Part shown: piece by piece, positions 1-7,978 of the stretch | How the letters are laid out: the number at the start of each line of letters is the position of its first letter | Position numbering within the stretch: the first letter of the stretch is position 1 | Origin: Bacillus sp. DTU_2020_1000418_1_SI_GHA_SEK_038 | Lineage (GTDB): Bacteria > Bacillota > Bacilli > Bacillales > Cytobacillaceae | Direction of reading: 5' to 3' | DNA: 64,000 bases | NCBI RefSeq assembly: GCF_032341175.1 | Contig: NZ_CP135435.1 | Span: 2,418,001-2,482,000 of the forward strand | The notes under the pieces: model-generated | Database searches by the model: none | What the model was told of the DNA's origin: nothing | Seen by the model: only the letters and a program-made list of their open reading frames with translations | Translations under genes and position numbers: made by a program

Positions 1-515
1 TGAGTAAGCGCCCATTCGTGCCCGTTTGGATTGAAAGACGCAACTGCGTCCTCGTAAATAAAAATTTTGTATCCTTCATTATAGGCACCAATAGCCGTAT
101 GGAGTACACAAATATCTGTACATACCCCCACTATATATATATCTGTAATCCCCCTCTCTCTAAGTTTTATAGAGAGATCTGTTCCGGCAAAAGCGGAATA
201 TCTTGTTTTATCCATATATTGAACATTCTTTTTGCTCTTATTTTCATCATATACTTCTTTCAAGGCACCATACAAGTCTCTACCTTTTGTACCACGAATA
301 TTATGGGGCGGAAACAATTTCGTTTCTGGATGACATGGATCCCCTTTTTCATGGACATCGATGGCAAAAACGACATAATCATCATTTTCAATAAACTCTT
401 TTGTAATTTCTGTAATTCTTTCTTCTAAAGCCTGACCGGGTTTTCCGCATGTTAATGCGCCGTCTTCTGCAACAAAATCATAGGTGTAATCTACATTAAT
501 TAATGCCTTTTTCAT
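1..515 (-). CDS. pncA: Nicotinamidase PncA (3' end beyond window)
   Basis: Hydrolyses nicotinamide to nicotinate in the pyridine nucleotide salvage pathway; cytoplasmic. The translated reverse strand starts MKKALINVDYTYDFV, with the catalytic Asp in the first strand. It continues with FAIDVHEKGDPCHPE (metal-binding Asp and His region), KTRYSAFAGTDL, and VGVCTDICVLHTA with the nucleophilic Cys, all in the order of Bacillus PncA (isochorismatase-like hydrolase fold). About 171 codons are present; the family is about 183 residues, so only the last dozen codons are missing. The ATG follows AGGAGTGAGTATTGCT, a good ribosome binding site. It appears monocistronic, with prs further right on the same strand behind a weak terminator. 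Confidence 0.93.
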   Translation of the reverse strand, partial: MKKALINVDYTYDFVAEDGALTCGKPGQALEERITEITKEFIENDDYVVFAIDVHEKGDPCHPETKLFPPHNIRGTKGRDLYGALKEVYDENKSKKNVQYMDKTRYSAFAGTDLSIKLRERGITDIYIVGVCTDICVLHTAIGAYNEGYKIFIYEDAVASFNPNGHEWALT

Positions 516-674
516 AGCAATACTCACTCCTATTATTTTGATTACTTTAATTTATCTTTCAATTCAATCTTATCTTTGCCCCTCCTAATATTCAACTAAG
601 GAGTTCTTCGAAATAAAGTTTTTTAGAATTTGATTGAGCCTAAACCCCTTATTACCGATTCTGGAGATACAAAT

Positions 675-701
675 AAGGAAGTCGAAAACATCAACTTCCT
701 T
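675..701 (-). terminator. Weak hairpin downstream of prs
   Basis: AAGGAAGT at 675-682 pairs with ACTTCCTT at 694-701, just past the prs stop codon. The tail on the minus strand (ATTTGT) is only partly U-rich, so termination is a modest inference. Confidence 0.4.
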
Positions 702-722
702 TCATTACATGATCCCCCATGA

Positions 723-1673
723 TTATTCAAATAACGGGCTCACAGCTTTTTCATTGTGAATACGGTCGATTGCTTCTACTAGTAATGGCGCAACAGATAA
801 TGGTGTAATTTTATCTAGTCGTTTTTTCTCTGACAGGTTAATTGTATTTGTTATGACTAATTCTTTAATCGGTGAAGACTCGATTCGCTCAATAGCTGGG
901 CCCGAAAGAACAGCATGAGTGCAGCAGGCGTATACTGCTTTTGCCCCATTCTCGAATAAAGCATTTGCACCTGTCGTAATAGTTCCAGCTGTATCAATTA
1001 AATCATCAACAATTATTGCGTTTTTCCCTTCAATATTGCCGATAATGTGCATGATTTCAGTTTCATCATGCTCCGGACGACGGCGATCAATAAGAGCGAG
1101 TGGCACATTAAGCAAATTAGCCATCTTTCTTGCCCTAACAACGCCTCCATTGTGCGGGGCCACAATGACAAGATCCTCCAATGCTTTTTTCTTAAAGTAG
1201 TCTGCCAGAATTGGAATCCCGGTTAGATGATCCACTGGTATGTCAAAAAAGCCTTGTACTTGCGGAGAATGAAAGTCGATCGTCAGGACTCTAGCTGCTC
1301 CTGCCATTTCCAAAAGATTAGCAATGAGTCTGGCTGTAATCGGCTCCCGAGAACGGGCTTTTCGGTCTTGCCGCGCATAGCTATAGTAAGGCATCACAAC
1401 ATTGATCATTTTAGCGGAAGCTCTTTTTAAGGCATCAATCATAATAAGGAGTTCCATAATATGTTCATTCGTCGGCTCTGAAGCCGATTGAACTAAAAAT
1501 ACCTCACTTCCTCTCACACTTTCTTCAATTTGAATTTGAATCTCGCCATCACTAAATTGTCTACTTGAGCATTTCCCAAGCTCACAACCTAGAAGTTGTG
1601 CCATTTCTTCAGCAAGCTCTCGATTTGAGTTTAAGGTAAACATTTTGAAATTATCTTTTAATATGTATGACAC
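723..1673 (-). CDS. prs: Ribose-phosphate pyrophosphokinase (PRPP synthetase), stand-alone copy
   Basis: Makes PRPP from ribose 5-phosphate and ATP for purine, pyrimidine, NAD, His and Trp synthesis. Its 316 residues are the usual length. Visible signatures: [10 protein letters not shown] near residue 41, [11 protein letters not shown] near 103, the catalytic-His region [12 protein letters not shown] near 133, and the PRPP-binding loop [13 protein letters not shown] near 222. The GTG start is supported by GGAGG seven bases upstream. The usual VSPDHGG segment reads VAPHNGG. The gene does not sit beside glmU as the housekeeping Bacillus prs does, so it may be a paralogue. A short sequence resembling its C-terminus recurs at 19.8 kb. 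Confidence 0.93.
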   Translation of the reverse strand: MSYILKDNFKMFTLNSNRELAEEMAQLLGCELGKCSSRQFSDGEIQIQIEESVRGSEVFLVQSASEPTNEHIMELLIMIDALKRASAKMINVVMPYYSYARQDRKARSREPITARLIANLLEMAGAARVLTIDFHSPQVQGFFDIPVDHLTGIPILADYFKKKALEDLVIVAPHNGGVVRARKMANLLNVPLALIDRRRPEHDETEIMHIIGNIEGKNAIIVDDLIDTAGTITTGANALFENGAKAVYACCTHAVLSGPAIERIESSPIKELVITNTINLSEKKRLDKITPLSVAPLLVEAIDRIHNEKAVSPLFE

Positions 1674-2072
1674 CGTTTTTCCTCCAAGGTTTCATTTTTA
1701 TTAATTTACTTTATATTACATGAAATGGAATGAGCAAGAAAGCATTTACTGCTTTTATTTACTTATGAAACGAGCAATGAACCAACAATTCAACTCTGCT
1801 TTTTTCTCTTCATAGCAAACCTATTTTCACCAAAAAACATAGATCATTACAAGTACGCAATAATTTTTTGCGCCAAATACTCTTTTTCGGAGCAAAAAAA
1901 CCTTGCATACAGATCTATAATAATCCATTGTACATCATATTTCCCTGAGTTAATAGGCTTGGCATACTTCTTGCAATATTGTATGGTAAAGATTGTGAGT
2001 CTACTGCTGTAGTAAAAACAAGCTTGAATCCTTATTATTTTTTATTGAAAAATCCTAGGAGGATGTATATCA
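1674..2072. other. Divergent intergenic region between prs and the YerD-like gene
   Basis: About 400 bases without a convincing gene. It holds an inverted repeat (TTTTTTGC at 1864-1871, GCAAAAAA at 1892-1899) and a possible sigma-54 promoter at 1959-1975, both upstream of the YerD-like gene. Confidence 0.6.
1959..1975 (+). promoter_or_regulatory. Candidate sigma-54 (SigL) -24/-12 promoter
   Basis: TTGGCATACTTCTTGCA has GG and GC doublets twelve bases apart, matching the TTGGCAC-N5-TTGCA pattern at all but one core position. It lies about 100 bases upstream of the YerD-like start codon. An inverted repeat 60-95 bases further upstream (1864-1899) is placed where an enhancer-binding activator could act. 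The function is inferred from pattern and position only. Confidence 0.5.
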
Positions 2073-3689
2073 ATGAGCACCTTTAGCAACATCATGATAA
2101 TTGGGGTATCTGTCCTATTTATCGTCACTCTATTACTAATTCTTACAGTAATCGTTTCATTATTGGTAATCAGAAAGAGGGATAAGTCACAAACTCAACA
2201 CGCAATCAGACGAAATTTTCCTGTCCTTTCTCGTATTCGGTATCTTTCCGAACATATTGGCCCGGAATTAAGACAGTATTTTTTCGAAGGAGATCATGAA
2301 GCTAAGCCTTTTTCACGGCTAGACTTTCAATACATAGTGAAAGCAGGGAAATACGCCAAAAACATCATTGCATTCGGAAGTAAGCGCGATTTTGACAAAC
2401 CAGGCTTTTATATTCGGAATGCTTTTTTTGCGAAACAACTAACAGATTTAATAGCTGATAATGAAAACTTTATCGCTACACATAAATATATAGAAGATAA
2501 AGATACACTATTTGCCCGTCATGAGCATAGAGAGGAGGCTCAAATCAAGCCATGGCTTTATACAGATGCAGATAAGATCGTCATTGGAAAACATTCATGC
2601 CGTTATCCTTTTACGATTAAAAGCCCTGTGGCCATGAGCGGAATGAGCTACGGAGCCCTAGGTGACCGAGCAATCAAGGCTCTTTCTTATGGATTGAAAG
2701 ATGCGGGTGCCTATATGAATACAGGTGAAGGCGGCCTTTCGCCCCACCATCTAAAAGGCGGCGCAGATATTATGGTTCAGATTGGCCCAGCCAAGTTTGG
2801 ATTTAGAAACCCTGATGGAAGCTTCTCTTATGATTTGCTTCGTGAAAAGGCAAGTCATCCTCAGGTAAAGGCATTTGAAATTAAACTAGGTCAAGGAGCA
2901 AAAATTCGCGGCGGGCACATTGAAGGTTCAAAAGTAACACCTGAAATTGCTGAGATCCGCGGAGTAGAGCCATATAAAACCATCGATTCCCCTAATAGAT
3001 TTGAAGAATTCGATGATATGGACATGATGATGGATTTTATTGATAGAATTCGGGATGAATCCGGTAAGCCTGTCGGAATAAAAATGGTCATCGGCAGTGA
3101 AGAAACGTTTGAAGAATTTGCAGCTTATATGGCGATTATGAAGAGATACCCAGATTTCATTACCATTGATGGAGGCGAAGGCGGAACAGGTGCTACCTAT
3201 CAAGCAATGGCTGATTCTGTCGGGCTTCCGATTAAACCAGCATTAATGATTGCTCAGAGAGTATTGAAAAAATATAACGTTCGAGATAAAGTCACGTTAA
3301 TTGCCAGCGGGAAGCTGTTCTCCCCTGATCGAATTGCAATTGCACTCTCCCTTGGAGCGGATATCTGTCATATCGCCAGAGGACTAATGATTTCCGTTGG
3401 ATGTATCGGCGCTCAAAAATGTCAATCCAACGAATGTCCAGTAGGAGTTGCTACTACGAATCCAAAGCTACAAAAAGCTTTAGTCATTGAAGAAAAAAGA
3501 TATCGCGTAACAAACTATATGACAACACTTCGAGAAGAATTGTTCACGCTCGCAGCAGCTGCTGGTTTGACATCTCCTCGACAATTCAATGAAAAACATG
3601 TCGTCTTTGTTGATCAAAACTTTAATGTAAAAACGATAGACAATGTAAAGCAAAAAGATGAGACAAGAGAAGTTGTTTCCATTTCATAA
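2073..3689 (+). CDS. yerD: FMN-binding glutamate synthase-domain protein (YerD-like)
   Basis: 538 residues. A transmembrane helix at about residues 7-30 anchors the protein. The rest is the FMN/3Fe-4S domain of the glutamate synthase large subunit (Glu_synthase family), without the glutaminase or C-terminal beta-helix domains. Visible: GEGGLSPHH near 213, a glycine-rich GGEGGTGATYQA near 370, and the cluster cysteines in CIGAQKCQSNECPVG (C-x5-C-x4-C). AGGAGG at 2057-2062 supports the ATG. The physiological reaction of YerD-type proteins is not established; they resemble membrane-tethered glutamate synthase-like oxidoreductases. A strong terminator follows, so it is probably monocistronic. A sigma-54-like promoter precedes it. 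Confidence 0.9.
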   Translation: MSTFSNIMIIGVSVLFIVTLLLILTVIVSLLVIRKRDKSQTQHAIRRNFPVLSRIRYLSEHIGPELRQYFFEGDHEAKPFSRLDFQYIVKAGKYAKNIIAFGSKRDFDKPGFYIRNAFFAKQLTDLIADNENFIATHKYIEDKDTLFARHEHREEAQIKPWLYTDADKIVIGKHSCRYPFTIKSPVAMSGMSYGALGDRAIKALSYGLKDAGAYMNTGEGGLSPHHLKGGADIMVQIGPAKFGFRNPDGSFSYDLLREKASHPQVKAFEIKLGQGAKIRGGHIEGSKVTPEIAEIRGVEPYKTIDSPNRFEEFDDMDMMMDFIDRIRDESGKPVGIKMVIGSEETFEEFAAYMAIMKRYPDFITIDGGEGGTGATYQAMADSVGLPIKPALMIAQRVLKKYNVRDKVTLIASGKLFSPDRIAIALSLGADICHIARGLMISVGCIGAQKCQSNECPVGVATTNPKLQKALVIEEKRYRVTNYMTTLREELFTLAAAAGLTSPRQFNEKHVVFVDQNFNVKTIDNVKQKDETREVVSIS

Positions 3690-3714
3690 ATAAATGAAGA
3701 AGCCATACCTAGAG

Positions 3715-3749
3715 AAAGTCTGTTGCAAGAGATTGTAACAGACTTTTTT
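3715..3749 (+). terminator. Rho-independent terminator after the YerD-like gene
   Basis: AAAGTCTGTT (3715-3724) pairs perfectly with AACAGACTTT (3737-3746) and is followed by a T run. Confidence 0.9.
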
Positions 3750-4047
3750 CTGATTTTCCCGTTGAAAGGCTTTAAGGCGATTTCTAAACTCCCTTCTGAA
3801 CCAATTTTTCCCATCAAAAAAACTTTAAAGAGACTTCTTAACGAACCCTTCGCTACTAATTTAACCTGTCTCCATCTAAGCTCTACAAAGACACTTTGGA
3901 TCTTTTATTGTCCAATAGATATAGGTCAAAACTAATGTAAAAGTCTCGAAATCACCTGTTCCTATGTCTCTTCTATCACTTGAATAGTTCGATTTGTTAT
4001 GTGAAAATTAATGAAATAGTGAATGCCTTATAAAAGGAGAAAACAAA
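3750..4047. other. Intergenic region, nothing recognised
   Basis: About 300 bases between the terminator and the DUF502 gene. A short open frame here has no ribosome binding site and no family character. The only supported element is the AAAAGGAGAAA ribosome binding site of the next gene. Confidence 0.5.
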
Positions 4048-4659
4048 ATGAAACGTGTTGTTCAAAATTTTGTTAAGGGGATTATCACCATTGTCCCGAT
4101 TATTTTAGTTATTTATGTTGTCTATCAATTATTCATCTTTTTAGATAGTTTATTAGGAAATTATTTAAAGCCTTATTTACAAGAAGGTTATATTCCTGGA
4201 ATTGGTTTAGTTCTTACCCTAATCCTGATCACAATTTTAGGATGGTTATCAAATAAAGTGTTCACAGGAACGCTAATCCTAATCATTGACAGATTACTAG
4301 AAAAAATCCCACTCATTAAAACGCTTTATTCAGTTAGTAAAGATACGATTCAATCATTCCTTGGCGAGAAAAAGTCATTTTCAAAAGTTGCATTGGTAAC
4401 CATTCCGGGTACAGAAATGAAAACCATCGGATTTATAACTACGGAAGATGTCGAAAGTTTTTATCATCCATTAAAGGACTATGTAGCTGTCTATATCCAA
4501 CAAACTTTTCAAATTGCTGGACTTACGGTTCTAATTCCGAAAGACAAAGTAGAAATCATTGATGTAACGCCAGAAGACGCGATGAAATTTGTTGTTTCAG
4601 GCGGAATGACATCAAAGAAAGAGGAACAAACCACTAGTCGTAGGACTTCATTTGAATAG
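4048..4659 (+). CDS. DUF502 family membrane protein
   Basis: 203 residues. Two hydrophobic segments (about residues 10-32 and 48-70) are followed by a soluble domain with the family hallmarks: LLEKIPLIKTLYS near 94, KVALVTIPGTEMKTIGFIT near 125-143, and a C-terminal VVSGGM. DUF502 proteins are widespread and of unknown function; plant relatives (LCV/COV) affect vascular patterning, which does not transfer to bacteria. A good ribosome binding site (AAAAGGAGAAA) precedes the ATG. It lies upstream of an MscS channel on the same strand with a gap of 138 bases. A shared role in envelope or turgor physiology is possible but speculative. Confidence 0.85.
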   Translation: MKRVVQNFVKGIITIVPIILVIYVVYQLFIFLDSLLGNYLKPYLQEGYIPGIGLVLTLILITILGWLSNKVFTGTLILIIDRLLEKIPLIKTLYSVSKDTIQSFLGEKKSFSKVALVTIPGTEMKTIGFITTEDVESFYHPLKDYVAVYIQQTFQIAGLTVLIPKDKVEIIDVTPEDAMKFVVSGGMTSKKEEQTTSRRTSFE

Positions 4660-4797
4660 AAATTTGAATGTATGAAAAAACTGAATCAATCAGACATGCT
4701 CCCAGCAAAGTATACAGTAAACAAAATAGTGCCTAAATATATTGCCCGCCCCATTATTTAGTAAGTCTGTAATACTTATATACAACGGAGGAAATAG

Positions 4798-6066
4798 ATG
4801 AAATTTATTAAAAAATTTATTTCACAATTTGACTTGGATCCTGTAGCAGCTAAGTATCTATCTGCATTTCTTGATGTGCTTTTTATTGCCCTAATCTGTA
4901 TAATGGCAAATTTTATCACCAAAAAGGTGGTAATCAGAATCATCACTCATATTGTAAACAATACGAAATTCGAATGGGATAATATCATTTTGGAACGGCA
5001 GGTATTTCGTAAGTTATCTCATATTGTTCCGGCGATCATTATTTATCACTTTTCATTCATCTTCCCCTCTAATGAGGAGTTGATTAAGAAATGTGCGATT
5101 GCTTATTTAATTATTGTGGGATTATGGGTCATTAATAGCCTATTAGATGCCATTACTGATATTTATCAAACCTTTGAAATCTCAAAGGTTAAGCCGATTA
5201 AAGGCTATATTCAGGTGACTAAGATTATTTTTGTCACGCTTGGGGTTATCTTAGTAATCGCGAACATGATAGATAAAAGTCCGTTTATACTTCTAAGCGG
5301 GATTGGCGCCTTGTCAGCCGTCTTTTTGTTAGTTTTTAAAGATTCATTATTAGGACTGGTTGCGGGGATTCAGTTGGCGGCCAATGATATGGTACGGGTT
5401 GGTGACTGGATTGAAATGCCTAAATATGGAGCAGACGGAGACATCATTGATATCTCTTTAAATACCGTAAAGGTGCAAAATTTTGATAAAACAATAACGA
5501 TGGTTCCAAGCTATGCCTTAATATCTGATTCCTTTAAAAACTGGAGAGGCATGCAATCCTCTGGAGGAAGACGGATTAAACGGGCATTATTTATCGATAC
5601 GAAAAGTATTTCGTTTTGTACGGATGAGATGATTGAGCGCTATAAAGATATCCACTATCTTTCGGATTACATCATCGAAAAAGAACTTGAAATTGCCGAA
5701 TTCAATTCTATGAACGATATAAACCGAAGCAATCCAGTGAATGGAAGAGCCCTTACAAATGTAGGTGTATTTAGGGCGTATATTAGTAATTACCTTAAAA
5801 ATCATCCGGGAATCAATCAGGAAATGACGTTAATTGTTAGACAGCTGGCACCTAGTGAATACGGATTGCCGTTAGAAATATATGCATTTACGAATGATGT
5901 TAGATGGGCGGTATACGAAGCCGTTCAAGCTGATATCTTTGACCACCTTTTTGCCGTAGCGCAGGAGTTTGGTCTGCAATTATTCCAAAATCCTTCAGGT
6001 CATGACCTAAAAATAATGGTCGATGCCTCTAAATGGGATGGCATGATTAGAGAAATGGACCATTAG
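4798..6066 (+). CDS. MscS-type mechanosensitive channel (YbdG-like)
   Basis: 422 residues. Hydrophobic helices lie at about residues 17-42, 72-90, 98-118, 136-160 and 165-190, the last being the pore-lining helix. The MscS beta domain follows: VRVGDWIEMPKYGADGD near 200, then TVKVQNFDKTITMVPSYAL and NWRGMQSSGGRRIKR. That last run and the C-terminal IYAFTNDVRW are typical of the E. coli YbdG branch rather than of short MscS. Expected role: a channel opened by membrane tension during osmotic downshock. ACGGAGGAAATAG gives a strong ribosome binding site. A long terminator follows. Confidence 0.9.
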   Translation: MKFIKKFISQFDLDPVAAKYLSAFLDVLFIALICIMANFITKKVVIRIITHIVNNTKFEWDNIILERQVFRKLSHIVPAIIIYHFSFIFPSNEELIKKCAIAYLIIVGLWVINSLLDAITDIYQTFEISKVKPIKGYIQVTKIIFVTLGVILVIANMIDKSPFILLSGIGALSAVFLLVFKDSLLGLVAGIQLAANDMVRVGDWIEMPKYGADGDIIDISLNTVKVQNFDKTITMVPSYALISDSFKNWRGMQSSGGRRIKRALFIDTKSISFCTDEMIERYKDIHYLSDYIIEKELEIAEFNSMNDINRSNPVNGRALTNVGVFRAYISNYLKNHPGINQEMTLIVRQLAPSEYGLPLEIYAFTNDVRWAVYEAVQADIFDHLFAVAQEFGLQLFQNPSGHDLKIMVDASKWDGMIREMDH

Positions 6067-6074
6067 ATGTATTT

Positions 6075-6135
6075 AGGCCTGTCCCCTACCACTATAAGGG
6101 TTAATCCTTTTAGTGAATTGGGACAGGCCTTTTTC
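6075..6135 (+). terminator. Long rho-independent terminator after the MscS gene
   Basis: AGGCCTGTCCC (6075-6085) pairs with GGGACAGGCCT (6120-6130), with an inner imperfect stem (CACTATAAGG with CCTTTTAGTG) and a T run. A related outer stem recurs after the MFS pseudogene at 23.7 kb. Confidence 0.9.
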
Positions 6136-6324
6136 TGCATTACTTCGCCTTTAACTTCTCGCTAAAATAAACTAAATATAAATAAAGGACAAGCACCTGA
6201 CATTATTGCTTCCAAATAATTAATGTTGCCAGCATCATAAAACAATTTAATATAAAGAATTTTGTATTTATTAAATACATGATTAGTAGTATGATAATAT
6301 ATAAAAAAAGAAAGAGGACATCCT

Positions 6325-6852
6325 ATGAATTCAACAGTCTTGCAGAGAGAAACAACTAAAACAAAAACTTTAGTCATCCATGCTCTTTTTATCGCACTAA
6401 CCCTTGTCGCCACAATGTTCATCAATATTAAGCTCCCAATTATGGGTAATGGCGGCCTAATCCATCTGGGTAACGTGCCTCTTTTTATAGCAGCCTTAGT
6501 TTACGGAAAAAAAACTGGGGCCATTGCAGGCGCCTTTGGAATGGGCTTATTCGATCTTATATCTGGCTGGGGCGCATGGGCACCGTTTACGTTCGTCATT
6601 GTTGGTACAATGGGCTTTTTAGCTGGCTTAATATCCGAAAAGATGCCAGGTAAAAGAGTAGTTGTAAACACACTGGCAGTTGCCGTTGCTCTAATAATAA
6701 AAGTCGTTGGCTACTATTTTGCCGAAGTGCTCCTATACGGTAACTGGATCCTTCCTTTCGGCTCCATTCCAGGAAACGTTATGCAGGTTGTTATCGCAGG
6801 GATCATTGTGATACCTCTAGCGGACCGTTTTAAAAGAGCTATGCGTATTTAG
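6325..6852 (+). CDS. ECF transporter S component, substrate unknown
   Basis: 175 residues, about six hydrophobic segments, in the ECF-S family that includes riboflavin and hydroxymethylpyrimidine transporters. Visible: an N-terminal tail, then ALFIALTLVATMFINIKLP, GLIHLGNVPLFIAALVYGK near 46-64, GAIAGAFGMGLFDLISGW near 68-85, and FGSIPGNVMQVVIAG near the C-terminus. The S component binds a vitamin-like substrate and works with shared EcfA/A'/T proteins, which are not in this window. I see no riboswitch upstream, so the substrate cannot be assigned. AAGAGGACATCCT supports the ATG. Confidence 0.82.
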   Translation: MNSTVLQRETTKTKTLVIHALFIALTLVATMFINIKLPIMGNGGLIHLGNVPLFIAALVYGKKTGAIAGAFGMGLFDLISGWGAWAPFTFVIVGTMGFLAGLISEKMPGKRVVVNTLAVAVALIIKVVGYYFAEVLLYGNWILPFGSIPGNVMQVVIAGIIVIPLADRFKRAMRI

Positions 6853-6885
6853 GTATGAAATTTATTCATTGGACTCATGGATAGT

Positions 6886-6913
6886 AGAATCCCTCACAAG
6901 AGTGAGGGATTCT
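6886..6913. terminator. Bidirectional terminator between convergent genes
   Basis: AGAATCCCTCAC (6886-6897) pairs with GTGAGGGATTCT (6902-6913). It sits between the ECF gene (+) and the VWA-like gene (-). Confidence 0.85.
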
Positions 6914-6921
6914 TTCACATT

Positions 6922-7332
6922 TTAAGCAACTTTAATGGCTTTTCCAAATGGCACCCTAGGGAGAAACGTGCCTGGGACTAGCCAGAATAATTCATAATTC
7001 ACATCTTTGATTTCATCTGTAATAAAACCAGTTACATCGGTGATATAAAACAATGTATCCACCTTATTTTCCTCAGCCCATTCAAGAACTAAGGTGTAGG
7101 AAGATTTCCCATGTGAATAATATTTAATAGAATCGCTCTTTACGGGAATAATACTCCTAATTTTAAAATCTGCTTGAACTAATAAAGCATCTGATTTCAC
7201 TTGTTCAAATAATTTCACAATGTTGTTAATTAAAATCTTAGGGACTTCATTTGTGGATGTATCGACAGCTATGGCAACATTTTTATCCTGCCGTTGCTGC
7301 AGCATAGATAGTAGCATTTTATGCCATTTCAA
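6922..7332 (-). CDS. Short VWA-like domain protein (possible fragment of a DUF2201-type metallopeptidase)
   Basis: 136 residues from the preferred TTG start at 7332, which follows AAAGGGGAGGT at ideal spacing; an upstream TTG at 7362 would add ten residues. The N-terminal strand VAIAVDTST, the central ALLVQADFKI, and DTLFYITDVTGF near residue 90 resemble the VWA-like domain that forms the C-terminal half of DUF2201/COG3864 putative metallopeptidases. The DTS at the metal-ion position is followed by TNE rather than the usual GS. The N-terminal peptidase half and the MoxR-like ATPase partner are absent. It is either a free-standing domain protein or a remnant. Function unknown. Confidence 0.6.
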   Translation of the reverse strand: MKWHKMLLSMLQQRQDKNVAIAVDTSTNEVPKILINNIVKLFEQVKSDALLVQADFKIRSIIPVKSDSIKYYSHGKSSYTLVLEWAEENKVDTLFYITDVTGFITDEIKDVNYELFWLVPGTFLPRVPFGKAIKVA

Positions 7333-7559
7333 TTTGACCACCTCCCCTTTGAATATAAACAAGCTTTACTGGCTTCAACAGGAGTTTCTGAAGTCAGTTA
7401 TTGCCCATCTTATTTTGGGTTATTGCAAGGAGAGTTATTATTGAAATGTTGAGGAAATAATATGCAATTTTTTTAAAACGATAAATTGTACTACTTTATC
7501 GGAATTATATGTTTTTTTACTTCGCTAGTTACCTTTAATCCAAGTAATCCATAAAGAAT

Positions 7560-7589
7560 TTGAACTTTTACACAATTATCGGTTATAAT
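7560..7589 (+). promoter_or_regulatory. SigA-type promoter of the antisense RNA
   Basis: TTGAAC (7560-7565), 18-base spacer, perfect TATAAT (7584-7589). Expected start near 7597, reading toward the toxin gene. Confidence 0.75.
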
Positions 7590-7605
7590 GGCACTAAGTA
7601 CAGCA

Positions 7606-7647
7606 TAAAATAAAAAATGACCGGACATGCTAGTAACATGTCCAGTC
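7606..7647 (-). terminator. Terminator of the toxin mRNA
   Basis: Read on the minus strand, GACTGGACATG (7647-7637) pairs with CATGTCCGGTC (7629-7619), with one mismatch, and is followed by ATTTTTTATTTT. Confidence 0.75.
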
Positions 7648-7693
7648 TAGCAATAGACGGTTCCCACAAAGGGATCGGCTATTAACGGGGAAA

Positions 7694-7733
7694 AATCCAC
7701 CTGAGCGCCTAACTCAAGGGTGGATTATTTTTT
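7694..7733 (+). terminator. Terminator of the antisense RNA
   Basis: AATCCACC (7694-7701) pairs with GGTGGATT (7719-7726), extended by TGAG/CTCA, followed by TATTTTTTTA. It overlaps the toxin stop codon. Confidence 0.8.
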
Positions 7734-7808
7734 ATGGTTAAATGACAGAATGGCTACGATCAAACTTGCAAATGCAATCGTAAACATTAATGCTTCAAAT
7801 ACTGTCAT
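7725..7808 (-). CDS. Holin-like type I toxin, 27 residues
   Basis: A very short gene read on the minus strand: it begins MTVFEALMFTIAF, has one hydrophobic helix (about residues 5-23) and ends SFNHKK. This is the pattern of the putative holin-like toxin family (Hol_Tox; compare TxpA and BsrG, which begin M-S/T-x-Y/F-E-S/A-L-M). AAAGGGGGTGATG is an excellent ribosome binding site before the ATG. In the mRNA leader, CACTCCC can pair with GGGGGTG and mask that site. An 11-base segment of the leader (CTCAAGGGTGG) is exactly complementary to CCACCCTTGAG just past the stop codon. A membrane-damaging toxin held silent by the antisense RNA is the inferred role. Confidence 0.85.
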   Translation of the reverse strand: MTVFEALMFTIAFASLIVAILSFNHKK

Positions 7809-7903
7809 TCAGCATCACCCCCTTTCCGTTCGGGAGTGTGCCGACCACCCTTGAGAAACCTATTCTATTGCTTCTTTAGTTTATCATATATTCAGCCCAA
7901 TAG

Positions 7904-7915
7904 GAACGTGCGTTC
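7904..7915. promoter_or_regulatory. LexA-like (SOS) box upstream of the toxin
   Basis: GAACGTGCGTTC (GAACGCACGTTC on the coding strand) fits the core GAAC-RNRY-GTTC of the Bacillus LexA/DinR box; the flanking C/G of the full consensus are absent. It lies 96 bases upstream of the toxin ATG. The same 12-base core, on the opposite strand, is in the methyltransferase promoter at 61155-61166. Confidence 0.55.
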
Positions 7916-7978
7916 TCTTCTTGTCGAAAAATTAAATTAAATAGGAACATGAGTATCGACCCATGTTCCTATTTCAAG

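Larger units (their letters stand above)
7597..7734 (+). ncRNA. Antisense antitoxin RNA of a type I toxin-antitoxin locus
   Basis: An RNA of about 138 nt inferred from the promoter at 7560-7589 and a strong terminator at 7694-7733. It runs convergently to the toxin gene. Its 3' end covers the last codons of the toxin and its body is complementary to the toxin mRNA 3' untranslated region, the RatA/SR4 arrangement known from Bacillus txpA and bsrG loci. It contains a stable hairpin at 7619-7647. No open frame in it has a ribosome binding site. Confidence 0.7.

Noticed and set aside
18..428. Plus-strand ORF at the left end
   Set aside because: Antisense to pncA, whose translation is unambiguous.
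3723..3935. 70-residue plus-strand ORF
   Set aside because: Starts inside a terminator hairpin, no ribosome binding site.
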